Origin: Chitinophagia bacterium
GTDB taxonomy: Bacteria; Bacteroidota; Bacteroidia; Chitinophagales; Chitinophagaceae
DNA length: 13,381 bases
Direction: 5' to 3'
Assembly: GCA_010027295.1 (NCBI GenBank)
Contig: RGVM01000022.1
Location: forward strand, 1-13,381
Made by a program: the position numbers and the translations under genes. This document shows positions 1 through 7,351 of this stretch, one piece after another. The notes under the pieces are model-generated. The model worked only from the letters and a program-made list of their open reading frames with translations. It was not told the origin of the DNA and searched no databases. Numbering within the stretch: the first letter of the stretch is position 1; every line of letters starts with the position of its first letter.

Positions 1-662
1 ACCAGCGACACCACGGTGGGTATGGAGTCGAGGGCGAAGGCGAGGTCGACGGCGGCCAGCATCACAACCACCACGGAGAGGGTAGTGAAGTAAGCCTTGC
101 CGTGGTGCATCACTATGTATCGGCCCTTGGGCTCCACCTCGAGCAGGCGGAGGTAGCGCTTCATGAACCTGTACACCCTCGTTTCGCCGGGGTCGAACTC
201 GGCCTCGTCCTTCTTGAAGAAGAGCGTGTATCCGGTATACACGAGGAAGGCGCCGAAGACGTACAGAATCCAGTGGAACTGCTCGATCAGCCCGATGCCA
301 ACGGCAATGAAGGCGATGCGGAATACCACGGCCAGGATGATGCCCACCAGGAGGGCCCTACCAGCGTCGGTCTCCTCCACCCTGAAATAGGTGAAGATGA
401 TTATGAATACGAAGATGTTGTCGACGCTCAGCGACCATTCCATGAGATAGGCCGTGAAGTACTTGGTGGCCGTAAGCGCCGACTTCTCATACCACAGGAA
501 GGCGCAGAAGGCGAGCGAAAGCGCCACCCAGAAGAGGGTCTGGTACATGGCCTTTCGGATGGACATCCGGCTGTTGCCGCGGTTGATGAGGCCGAGGTCG
601 AAGAGCAGGGCTAGGAACAGCAGGATACCGAAGGTGAGGAAGCTGATCTGGTCGGGGGTCAT
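1..662 (-). CDS. TerC/Alx-family integral membrane protein, C-terminus cut by window edge
   Basis: I translated the minus strand from the ATG at 662; 220 codons are open to the window edge. The product is very hydrophobic, with likely membrane spans near residues 8-25, 41-57, 80-93, 103-124, 130-148 and 193-213. Two signatures of the TerC family are visible: the acidic membrane motif EWSLSVDNIF (Asp81) and a second one, DLAFALDSIPTV (Asp206, Asp212). Family members are usually a little over 300 residues, so roughly the last third is missing. TerC/Alx proteins are linked to metal ion export (manganese in the Alx branch) and tellurite resistance; the role here is inferred from family only. It lies 56 bases downstream of gldG on the same strand and may be read through from gldFG or from its own TATCTTTG box in the gap. 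No good Shine-Dalgarno is seen, which is normal for the phylum. Confidence 0.85.
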   Translation of the reverse strand, partial: MTPDQISFLTFGILLFLALLFDLGLINRGNSRMSIRKAMYQTLFWVALSLAFCAFLWYEKSALTATKYFTAYLMEWSLSVDNIFVFIIIFTYFRVEETDAGRALLVGIILAVVFRIAFIAVGIGLIEQFHWILYVFGAFLVYTGYTLFFKKDEAEFDPGETRVYRFMKRYLRLLEVEPKGRYIVMHHGKAYFTTLSVVVVMLAAVDLAFALDSIPTVVSL

Positions 663-687
663 TCGGGATGGAGATGATGTCGGGCGT

Positions 688-695
688 CAAAGATA
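688..695 (-). promoter_or_regulatory. Candidate -7 box (TATCTTTG) for the TerC-family gene
   Basis: The minus strand reads TATCTTTG, a full match to the Bacteroidota -7 consensus TAnnTTTG, 25 bases upstream of the ATG at 662 and just after the gldG stop. No TTG element is seen at the usual distance upstream, so this is a half-match only. Confidence 0.35.
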
Positions 696-718
696 CGCCA
701 TCGGGCCCACCGGCCGGG

Positions 719-2434
719 TCAGGCCGCATAACGGCGGCGGCGCCAGGCCTGGAAGGAGGCAATGAGGAGGGTCACCAGGGCCATCGGCCCTGCGAGGTCG
801 GCCACCTGCCAGAAGCCCTTCTCGTTTTCCACCCGTGCCTCGTCGAGCAGCCGCAGGGTGTAGTCCTTGCCGCGCGTCTCCAGGATGCCCGAGCCGTCCG
901 TCAGGTACTCGAGGCAGTTGAGGAGGAACTCCCGGTTCGCGTACTCACGCCTCGTATATGCGTTCGTACCCATCGGCAGCGGTCCATCCTTCTGAGAGAC
1001 GGAATTGAGGGGAAGGTCGCCATCCGCTACCACCACCATCCCGCCTTCGGCGACAGCCTCCGGCAGGAAGGGCCGACCCAGGAGACGGGCCATCGTGTCT
1101 GCCGTAGCAGTGGAAATCCGGTTGGCAAACGGCGAGCGGAAGCGGCCCTCCAGCAGCACGGCGACGGGGATGCGTGCCCGGCGGAAGTCGCCCAGTTCCT
1201 CTTCTGTACGAATACTCTCCCATTCGACCCTGGCAGGCGTCTGCAGGGCGCGTGCATTGTCGGAGGTTGAGAGCAGGACGGTCTTGCGTATGCCGGGGGC
1301 GTCCACCGTGTCGACAGACTGCGGGAACTGCGCCACCACGTAGTCGAGGTTCTTGGCGATGGGATGTTCGCCCGTGTGGCGCAGCAGCGGGAAGTAGGGC
1401 CATGGCAGCACCTGTATCTGGGGCTTGTCGCCGACGCTGCCGATGACGGAGGGGATGCCGTCGTTCTGAAGGTCCTGCACCAGGTCGCGGTTGATGCGCA
1501 CACCGTAACGGAAGAGCATGTCGTCCAGGTCGAGGCCTGTATCGAAGGCGATGAAGCTGCCCTCGCTGCGTTGGAGACTGTCGAGGCTGGCATAGAGGTT
1601 GTCGATCATCCAGACGATGCGGCCGCCGCGCATGACGTACTGGTCGAGCTTCAGCTTCTGCGACTCCGTGAAGCGCCTTTCGGGCTTGACGATGCAGAGG
1701 GCGCTGAAGGTGGAGGGGATGTAGGGGACACTGTCGATCGGCAGGATGCGGAAGGCATACCGGCTACGTAGGGTGTTCTGCACCAGGTCGTAGACCCTTA
1801 GGTCGAGCGGCTCTCCGTTGCCTGTCAGGTAGCCTACCATGCGCAACGAGTCCTCGGTGATCCGTCGAATGCCGTCGGCGATGCGGTACTCAAGCAGGGC
1901 CTCTGCGTTGTTGAGGGAGGAGAGGCCCGACATCTCCTGGCCCTGGAGGAAGTCGATGCCGAGGGTGCGGTCACGGTACCGCAGCACCGCCCCCGGGAAC
2001 ACCAGTGTCTCCTCGGTACCCTCCCGCTTTCGTGTCTGCGCCTTCACGTTGGTGGGATGGATGCCGAGGCGCTGCAGCGAGTCGTAGACATAGGCCCTCA
2101 TCGTATCGGGCAGGTCGGCGGCCGGGCGGGCGAAAGCATATACGAGCCTGTCAGGAGCCGACGCGCGCATGCCCTCGAGCATGTCCTCTGCCGACGTGGC
2201 CAGCTTGCGGAAGCCGGGAGGCATATCGCCGTCGAGGAGCACGGTCACCTCCACACGGTCGGGCAGCCCCCTTACCAACGCATGCGTGGCGGAGGAGAGC
2301 GTATAGCGGCCTTCGGCCGTAAGGTCGATGCGTCCATGGAACCGAATCGCGAGGAGGTTCAGCAGGACCAGTCCCGCCAGCGCGGGCAGCCATCCGTGAC
2401 GGGCACGCAACAGCCGGTCGGCGACAGACCTCAT
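719..2434 (-). CDS. gldG: GldG, gliding-motility-associated ABC transporter auxiliary subunit
   Basis: This is a 571-residue protein with the GldG / ABC_transp_aux layout: a short N-terminal cytoplasmic tail, a membrane anchor near residues 15-32, a large extracytoplasmic domain, and a C-terminal span near 548-563 followed by a basic end (WRRRRYAA). The stretch after the first span (RIDLTAEGRYTLSS) is typical of the family, as is the glycine-rich turn followed by WMIDN in the middle domain. GldG works with GldF and the ATPase GldA, and these three are associated with gliding and type IX secretion in Flavobacterium. The start overlaps the gldF stop by four bases (ATGA), so the pair is almost certainly translationally coupled. 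No gldA is visible beside it. The assignment rests on architecture, motif resemblance and the GldF partner. Confidence 0.9.
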   Translation of the reverse strand: MRSVADRLLRARHGWLPALAGLVLLNLLAIRFHGRIDLTAEGRYTLSSATHALVRGLPDRVEVTVLLDGDMPPGFRKLATSAEDMLEGMRASAPDRLVYAFARPAADLPDTMRAYVYDSLQRLGIHPTNVKAQTRKREGTEETLVFPGAVLRYRDRTLGIDFLQGQEMSGLSSLNNAEALLEYRIADGIRRITEDSLRMVGYLTGNGEPLDLRVYDLVQNTLRSRYAFRILPIDSVPYIPSTFSALCIVKPERRFTESQKLKLDQYVMRGGRIVWMIDNLYASLDSLQRSEGSFIAFDTGLDLDDMLFRYGVRINRDLVQDLQNDGIPSVIGSVGDKPQIQVLPWPYFPLLRHTGEHPIAKNLDYVVAQFPQSVDTVDAPGIRKTVLLSTSDNARALQTPARVEWESIRTEEELGDFRRARIPVAVLLEGRFRSPFANRISTATADTMARLLGRPFLPEAVAEGGMVVVADGDLPLNSVSQKDGPLPMGTNAYTRREYANREFLLNCLEYLTDGSGILETRGKDYTLRLLDEARVENEKGFWQVADLAGPMALVTLLIASFQAWRRRRYAA

Positions 2435-3162
2435 GGACGAGACAGTTTACGCGCAGTGAGAAAGAGGAAGAGGAATGTAAGGGAGAGGAAGTAGACGATG
2501 TCGCGACTGTCGATGACACCGCGGCTCACACTCCGGTAATGCGCCTCGATGCCCAGGAGCTCGACGTAGTACCCAACCCCGGCCGGAAGGGACGTGAGGG
2601 TAGACAACGAGCCGAAGGCGCTGAAAAGCGCGAAGCAGGCGAAGGCCGACATCAGGAAGGCCGCCAGCGCATTCGGGGTCAGCGCGCTGCAGTAGGTGCC
2701 CACCGCCGCGAAGGAGGATGCCAGCAGGAGCAGTCCGATATAGGAGCCGGCGATGCCCCCGAGGTCGATGCCGCCCGCGGAGAGCCTCGAGATGGTGTAC
2801 ACGTAGAGGAGCGTCGGGAGCACGGCCGCCAGCACGACCGCCATCGCGGCCACAAACTTGCCGGCGATCAGCGGGGAAAGACCGATCGGACGGGTGCGCA
2901 GGACCTCCCAGGTGCCGGACCGCATCTCGTCCGAAAAACTCCGCATGGTAATGGCAGGGACCAGCATCAACAGGATCCAGGGCGAGATATCGAAGAAGCG
3001 GGACATATCGGCGTAGCCGAACTCGAACACGCCCGTGTCCGGGAAGACGAACAGGAACAAACCGTTCAGGAGCAGGAACAACAGCAGCGAGAGATAGCCC
3101 GTCAGGCTACCAAAGAACTGCCGCAACTCCTTTTTGCAGATGGCCCACATGGCTTTCAACAT
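2431..3162 (-). CDS. gldF: GldF, ABC transporter permease associated with gliding motility
   Basis: This 243-residue protein has about six membrane spans (near residues 21-40, 58-73, 102-123, 137-158, 164-190, 222-238) and starts like ABC-2 type permeases (CKKELRQFFGSLTGYL). GldF-like features are the NGLFLFVFP segment, the YADMSRFF loop, the MRSFSDE motif (residues 73-79) and RGVIDSRDIVYF near the C-terminus. GldF is the inner-membrane permease of the GldAFG transporter. The length is normal for the family. Two in-frame ATGs are possible: 3162, used here as the longest, and 3150, whose product begins MWAICKKEL and aligns better with usual permease starts. It is the first gene of a gldF-gldG pair and is divergent from the secreted protein gene that begins at 3266. 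Confidence 0.9.
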   Translation of the reverse strand: MLKAMWAICKKELRQFFGSLTGYLSLLLFLLLNGLFLFVFPDTGVFEFGYADMSRFFDISPWILLMLVPAITMRSFSDEMRSGTWEVLRTRPIGLSPLIAGKFVAAMAVVLAAVLPTLLYVYTISRLSAGGIDLGGIAGSYIGLLLLASSFAAVGTYCSALTPNALAAFLMSAFACFALFSAFGSLSTLTSLPAGVGYYVELLGIEAHYRSVSRGVIDSRDIVYFLSLTFLFLFLTARKLSRP

Positions 3163-3163
3163 G

Positions 3164-3198
3164 CAAGATTACCCAAAAGACGGGGAAAACACGCCAAA
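3164..3198 (-). promoter_or_regulatory. Candidate gldFG promoter (TTTG - 23 bp - TAATCTTG)
   Basis: Read on the minus strand, TTTG (3198-3195) is followed after 23 bases by TAATCTTG (3171-3164), one mismatch from TAnnTTTG. The spacing is at the upper end of what is reported for Bacteroidota. The box ends one base before the ATG at 3162, so if real it would favour translation from the second ATG at 3150. Confidence 0.35.
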
Positions 3199-3265
3199 GT
3201 CATGGTGAAATGACCTTGGAGAGCGCCCCGCAGCGGTGTGAACTTGCAGCGTGCGATACGGAAAG

Positions 3266-5620
3266 ATGAGGAGATGGGTATGGCTGGCGATCCTAGCGAC
3301 GACCGCCGTCCCTGCACCGGCGCAGAGACGCTGGGACGGGGATGGCGGCGACAGCCTGTGGCAGAACGCACGAAACTGGCAGCCGGACGGCGTCCCGCTT
3401 GCCGGCGACACCGTGCTCCTCGACCACTCGCTGACCACGGCCGACTATCGCGTCCATCTGCCAGGCGGAACAACCGGCGTGATAATCCGCAACCTCCGCA
3501 TCCAACCCTTCCCTGGCCGTCGCATCACCCTTTTGCTCCCAAGTTCCAGCACGGCCGTACCCGGACTGCAGGTGACGGACACGGGCGACTGCATTCGCCT
3601 CGAGCAGGGTGCCCTCCTGCGGAACGCCTCGGGCGCCAGCTCCGGAGAACCCCTCCAACTGAACGGACGCATGCGCATCGCCGATGGCGCCACCTATGTG
3701 CATAATACGGTCAGAGGAAATGCGAGACTGATAGACCGCCTCTCACTGGGACCCGGAACCGAGAACGGCGTCTTCGAATTCGACGTGCCGGGCACTTCGG
3801 GCTACACCGTATCGCTCACCGGAAACACTTTCGGAAGCCTTGCCTTCAGCGCCACTGCCGCCGGAGGGGGTAAATCCTACAGCGGCAGCGGCACGTCCAA
3901 CTGCGTCGTCAAGGGATCCCTTCGGATCGCCACGGGCGCCGCTCTCACCTCCACCCTGACAGCCGACATACTGCTTTCCGGCGACCTGCAGCTGGATGGC
4001 AGCCTCAACCTTTCCCCCGCCACCTCCGGCACTGCCGGCAGGAGCCTCCTGCTCTGCGGACGCAACCCGCAACGGCTTTCGGGAAACGGCCAGTTCCTTG
4101 CCGGTACCGGGTTTAGGAACATCGAATGCAGATCGGGGTCGCAGGTACAACTCAACCGTGACCTCCAACTGCCGCTGGCGACACAGGCATTCCTCGTGCA
4201 TGACAGCGCCACCCTAGCATTCGGTACCTATGCCATCGGAGGGGAGGCCACCTTCCGATGCATGGCAGGTTCCACGCTGAACCTGGGCTCTCCCGACGGC
4301 CTCCAGGCCACGGCAACCCTTGGGAATGTAAGGACGAGAATTCGCGACTTCAGCCCATTGGCGTCCTACCGATTCACGGGAACAGGTTCCCAATCCACCG
4401 GCAACGGTCTGCCCGGGAACATTCGGTCACTGACGGTCGACAAACCGCAGGGAAGCCTTACCCTCGGTCGGCCGATTCGGGTGACAGCCGCCCTCTTGCT
4501 GTCAAAAGGCCGCCTCCTGAGCCGAGCCGACAGCATGCTCACCCTGGACAGTGCCGCCGTCACATCCCCAACCGTCAGCTACGGGACGAACGAGGCGGGT
4601 TGGGACTCATCCTTCGTAGACGGCCCCCTTCTCATAAGGATACTGCAGCGGGGAAACCTGCCCCTTCCACTCGGCAATGATACAGTCCACGCTCCCGTAC
4701 GCATCGAGGCCGACCCACCCTACCCCTTGACCCTCCGGGCCGAGTACCGACACCTGCCTCCTCCCCAAATGGTCAATGCCGCCACTGATGGACAAATACA
4801 CGTCAAAAGCCCCGGATACTGGGATATCCGTCCCGATAGCATGGGCCACCCCCTATCGGCATTCCTCACCCTTGCATGGAGGAACGCTTCCCCCCAACGG
4901 AGGGACTCCCTCAAAGTGGCCTTCGCCTCGACGAGCGGTACGATGACGACCTGGGAGCGCGCAGGCATCTCACACAACATTACGGGAGACGCTCACAAGG
5001 GCTGGATACGGCCCTCCCAGCCCCTGACGAGATTCGGCGTATTCGCCTTGGGGACAGGCCCGCCCGATGCAGTGCTGACACTGAAAGCCATACACCTCGA
5101 CGCGCAGTCAACCGGGAATAGCACGCGCCTCAGGTGGTGGGTCCAGGGCGCGGAACGACTGGCTTCGTTCCGCGTCGAACGGAGCCGCGATGGCCTACAC
5201 TTCGAAGGCATCGCAAAGGTCGAAGCGCAGGACATCCGGGAGGGAGATGCCTTCTCCTATACCGATGAACGACCACCTCCCGGTCGGTGCCTCTATCGCG
5301 TGACGGCCATCACAGAAGGGAAAGAAAGCATCCGCTCCCCTGTCCGGCAGATATGGGTACGAGGCCCTGAGGCCTCTCGCATATATCCCAACCCGGTGAA
5401 GGATGTCCTACATATCCGATGGGCGGACAGGTCGCAAGTGGGATACGGCGAAGTCATCGACATGTCGGGCAGGCAGTGCATCCGTCTGCAACTGCCCGTC
5501 GGTGTCGACAGGACCCTCGACTCGAGAGGGCTCCCACCGGGCACCTATCTGCTGAGGATACGAGGGGAGGGCTGGACCGAGACCCATCGATTCATACGTT
5601 CCGATGCAGCCGGAAGATGA
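3266..5620 (+). CDS. Secreted protein with type IX secretion C-terminal sorting domain
   Basis: The product has 784 residues from the ATG at 3266. An in-frame GTG at 3251 would add five residues, but the ATG gives a standard signal peptide: MRRW, a hydrophobic core, then a cut after VPAPAQ at about residue 20. Next comes a tryptophan/asparagine-rich opening (WDGDGGDSLW, NARNW; residues 22-40) common in Bacteroidota surface proteins. A long Gly/Ser/Thr-rich region follows to about 600, probably beta-rich, and then a fibronectin-III-like segment near 608-700 (SFRVERSRDGLHFEGIAKV). The end, about residues 705-780, carries the type A sorting signature: IYPNPVKD, then VIDMSGRQ, then LPPGTYLLRI. 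It is therefore probably exported by Sec, crosses the outer membrane by the type IX system, and is surface-anchored or released. No catalytic motif is recognised, so substrate and role are unknown. It is divergent from gldFG. Confidence 0.88.
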   Translation: MRRWVWLAILATTAVPAPAQRRWDGDGGDSLWQNARNWQPDGVPLAGDTVLLDHSLTTADYRVHLPGGTTGVIIRNLRIQPFPGRRITLLLPSSSTAVPGLQVTDTGDCIRLEQGALLRNASGASSGEPLQLNGRMRIADGATYVHNTVRGNARLIDRLSLGPGTENGVFEFDVPGTSGYTVSLTGNTFGSLAFSATAAGGGKSYSGSGTSNCVVKGSLRIATGAALTSTLTADILLSGDLQLDGSLNLSPATSGTAGRSLLLCGRNPQRLSGNGQFLAGTGFRNIECRSGSQVQLNRDLQLPLATQAFLVHDSATLAFGTYAIGGEATFRCMAGSTLNLGSPDGLQATATLGNVRTRIRDFSPLASYRFTGTGSQSTGNGLPGNIRSLTVDKPQGSLTLGRPIRVTAALLLSKGRLLSRADSMLTLDSAAVTSPTVSYGTNEAGWDSSFVDGPLLIRILQRGNLPLPLGNDTVHAPVRIEADPPYPLTLRAEYRHLPPPQMVNAATDGQIHVKSPGYWDIRPDSMGHPLSAFLTLAWRNASPQRRDSLKVAFASTSGTMTTWERAGISHNITGDAHKGWIRPSQPLTRFGVFALGTGPPDAVLTLKAIHLDAQSTGNSTRLRWWVQGAERLASFRVERSRDGLHFEGIAKVEAQDIREGDAFSYTDERPPPGRCLYRVTAITEGKESIRSPVRQIWVRGPEASRIYPNPVKDVLHIRWADRSQVGYGEVIDMSGRQCIRLQLPVGVDRTLDSRGLPPGTYLLRIRGEGWTETHRFIRSDAAGR

Positions 5621-5666
5621 GTGGAAAAATGCCTGAAACCGGCAAGAGCAGGACCCGTGCGTCGTG

Positions 5667-5682
5667 AGGCATGCGCATGCCT
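5667..5682. repeat. 16-bp perfect palindrome between convergent genes
   Basis: AGGCATGCGCATGCCT equals its own reverse complement and can fold as a 6-bp stem with a GCGC loop. It lies in the gap between the secreted protein gene (plus, ends 5620) and the iron-sulfur carrier gene (minus), overlapping that gene's TAG stop by two bases. Neither strand shows a T-run after it, so it is at best a weak or rho-assisted terminator. Confidence 0.5.
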
Positions 5683-6031
5683 ACACCGCAAAACTTTCGC
5701 CACAGGCACAGGTGCGGCTAGCATTGGGATTGAGGAAATGGAACCCCTTCCCGTCGAGTCCGTCGGAAAAATCGAGTGTCGTTTGGAAAAGATAGAGGAC
5801 GCTCTTCATGTCGGTAACGATCCTCATCCCCTTGTCCGTAAATACCTGGTCTGTTGGCCGTTCGACATTATCGAACTCCATTTTGTAACTGAGCCCGGAA
5901 CAGCCGCCGCTGACCACGCTCACTCGCACGAAATGGTCGGGGCCCTTACCCTCCTCCTCCATCAGCTGTCGGACCCTGGCCAACGCCTTGTCGCTGATGT
6001 ATAATCCATTCTCCATCGTCATTCCGTTCAT
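5681..6031 (-). CDS. A-type iron-sulfur cluster carrier (HesB/IscA/ErpA family)
   Basis: This is a 116-residue protein covering one complete Fe-S biogenesis domain. The three family cysteines are present: Cys44 in SGGCSGLSY, and Cys108 and Cys110 in the C-terminal CACGESF, giving the spacing C-x63-C-x-C. These carriers bind an Fe-S cluster or iron in the cytoplasm and pass it to client enzymes. IscA, SufA and ErpA cannot be told apart here because no isc or suf genes are adjacent. Later in-frame Met codons (residues 4 and 6) are alternative starts; MENGLYISDKAL would also fit the family well. It is divergent from the epimerase gene and convergent with the secreted protein gene, so it is probably monocistronic, with a TAnnTTTG box upstream. 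Confidence 0.92.
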   Translation of the reverse strand: MNGMTMENGLYISDKALARVRQLMEEEGKGPDHFVRVSVVSGGCSGLSYKMEFDNVERPTDQVFTDKGMRIVTDMKSVLYLFQTTLDFSDGLDGKGFHFLNPNASRTCACGESFAV

Positions 6032-6071
6032 ATCGACAATTTGGGGTTTTTCGAGCTGAAATTCCGCAGTG

Positions 6072-6079
6072 CAAAATTA
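6072..6079 (-). promoter_or_regulatory. Candidate -7 box (TAATTTTG) for the A-type carrier gene
   Basis: The minus strand reads TAATTTTG, a perfect TAnnTTTG match, 40 bases before the ATG at 6031 in an otherwise non-coding divergent gap. No clear TTG lies 17-23 bases further upstream. Confidence 0.45.
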
Positions 6080-6147
6080 CGACTCCTGTGTGTCAGGAAC
6101 GATGCCCCTCCACCGATGTTAGCATGCCTGACGGAATCTTCATTCCC

Positions 6148-6155
6148 TACCTTTA
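6148..6155 (+). promoter_or_regulatory. Candidate -7 box (TACCTTTA) for the epimerase gene
   Basis: TACCTTTA differs from TAnnTTTG at one base and ends four bases before the ATG at 6160. If used, transcription would begin at or next to the start codon, giving a leaderless or nearly leaderless mRNA. No -33 TTG is seen at the right spacing. Confidence 0.3.
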
Positions 6156-6159
6156 CCCC

Positions 6160-6585
6160 ATGCAAAAGGTGGAACACATCGGGATAGCAGTCCGGAGCCT
6201 GGAAGCCTCCATCCCCGTGTACGAGAAGCTGCTCGACAGTCCCTGCTACAAGCGCGAACGGGTCGAGGGGGAGCGGGTTGACACGGCCTTCTTCCGTCAG
6301 GGCGAGACGAAGATCGAACTGCTGGAGGGACTCGATCCCGATGGCGTCATCGCATCCTTCATTGAGAAGAGGGGGGAGGGCATGCACCATATAGCCTTCG
6401 ACACTTCCGATATCCGAGCGGAGATGCGACGCCTTCGGGAAGCGGGCTTCAGGCTGCTAAGCGAGGAACCCCGACCCGGGGCGGATGGCAAATGGGTATG
6501 CTTCCTTCACCCGAAGGACACGGCCGGCGTACTGGTGGAACTCTGCCAGGACAGGAACGGACAGGATATTTCCGATCTCACGTGA
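6160..6585 (+). CDS. mce: Methylmalonyl-CoA epimerase
   Basis: This 141-residue protein has the vicinal-oxygen-chelate fold pattern: two similar beta-alpha-beta-beta-beta halves, about residues 1-57 and 72-130. Likely metal ligands fall where the family has them: His6 (VEHIGIAV), Glu53 (KIELLEG), His76/His77 (MHHIAF) and Glu127 (VLVELCQ). The enzyme interconverts (R)- and (S)-methylmalonyl-CoA in the cytoplasm, linking propionyl-CoA and succinyl-CoA through the B12-dependent mutase. No mutase gene is in the window. The ATG at 6160 was chosen because MQKVEHIGIAV is the normal family start; an upstream in-frame ATG at 6088 would add 24 residues unlike the family. Its 3' end overlaps the rnc 3' end by eight bases in convergent orientation. 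Another VOC-fold enzyme is possible but less likely. Confidence 0.88.
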   Translation: MQKVEHIGIAVRSLEASIPVYEKLLDSPCYKRERVEGERVDTAFFRQGETKIELLEGLDPDGVIASFIEKRGEGMHHIAFDTSDIRAEMRRLREAGFRLLSEEPRPGADGKWVCFLHPKDTAGVLVELCQDRNGQDISDLT

Positions 6586-7291
6586 TGCCCAGTCGCTCGA
6601 CGGCCTGTTGGGCGGCGATCTGGCTTGCATCCTTCTTGTTGTAGGCCTTCCCCTCGGATACCAGCTTCCCGTCGACCATGGCGCCGATGCGGAATACGCG
6701 GCGGCCCTTTTCCATACGCTCGTCCAGCGTCTCGAAGACAATGGTCTTTCCGTTGCGGTTGGCCCAGCCGTAGAGTTTGTTCTTGTGGTTGATCTCGAGG
6801 GCCTCGAGGTCCTCCATGAAGAGGTGGGGAGTAATGATGCGCTTGAAGATCCAGCGCTTGGTGCGGTCATAGCCCCTGTCGAGGTAGATGGCGCCCACCA
6901 GGGCCTCCAGGGTGTTGCCGAAGATCTGGCTGGCCTTCAGCGAGCTGTCGTTCCGGTTAAAATGAGTTACCTTCTTGATGCCCATCTTAAGGGCGATATC
7001 GTTCAGCGTGGCCCGGTTGACCATCTTGCTGCGCATCTCAGTAAGGTAGCCCTCACCCTTGTAGGGATAGCGCAGGAATAGGTAGTCGGCAACGACGCCG
7101 CTGAGGATGGCATCGCCCAGGTATTCGAGGCGCTCGTTGTTCTGGTCGGTACCCTCCCTGACGGAACGATGGCTTAGCGCTGTAGTATAGAGGGTCATGT
7201 CGCCTGGCACGAATCCCAATATGTTGGACAATTGCCGCAAGTAGGACCTCTCGGAGCGGGGTGTCAACAGGTATCGTAGCCAGAGTCGCAA
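6578..7291 (-). CDS. rnc: Ribonuclease III
   Basis: This 237-residue endoribonuclease cuts double-stranded RNA in rRNA and mRNA processing. The N-terminal nuclease domain (about residues 20-150) shows the signature NNERLEYLGDAIL with Glu53, Glu56 and Asp60, plus Glu80 in the following helix. The second signature reads GNTLEALVGAIYLD, with Glu129. The residue corresponding to the metal ligand Asp114 of the E. coli enzyme is Asn126 here. A double-stranded-RNA-binding domain fills about residues 166-236 (NKLYGWANRNGK; NKKDASQIAAQQAV). Length is normal, slightly longer at the N-terminus than in E. coli. It is the third gene after acpP and fabF, 60 bases from the fabF stop, and probably depends on the acpP promoter. 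Its stop codon lies inside the end of the opposing epimerase gene. Confidence 0.95.
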   Translation of the reverse strand: MRLWLRYLLTPRSERSYLRQLSNILGFVPGDMTLYTTALSHRSVREGTDQNNERLEYLGDAILSGVVADYLFLRYPYKGEGYLTEMRSKMVNRATLNDIALKMGIKKVTHFNRNDSSLKASQIFGNTLEALVGAIYLDRGYDRTKRWIFKRIITPHLFMEDLEALEINHKNKLYGWANRNGKTIVFETLDERMEKGRRVFRIGAMVDGKLVSEGKAYNKKDASQIAAQQAVERLGIT

Positions 7292-7351
7292 ATGCGGTGT
7301 GTCTTGGATATGAGTGACCGGCCTGGGAGGCGGCGATGCCGCGGAGAGACG

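Noticed and set aside
102..614. 170-codon open frame on the plus strand near the left edge
   Set aside because: It lies opposite the TerC-family gene, which has clear membrane segments and both family motifs; the plus-strand peptide is a charged string with no resemblance to a protein family.
2539..3213. 224-codon plus-strand frame rich in Glu, Gln, Arg and Gly
   Set aside because: Antisense of gldF. The odd composition is what reverse-reading of hydrophobic membrane codons gives.
6088..6159. N-terminal extension of the epimerase to an ATG at 6088
   Set aside because: The added 24 residues do not match the family, and a promoter-like TACCTTTA lies inside the extension just before the better start.
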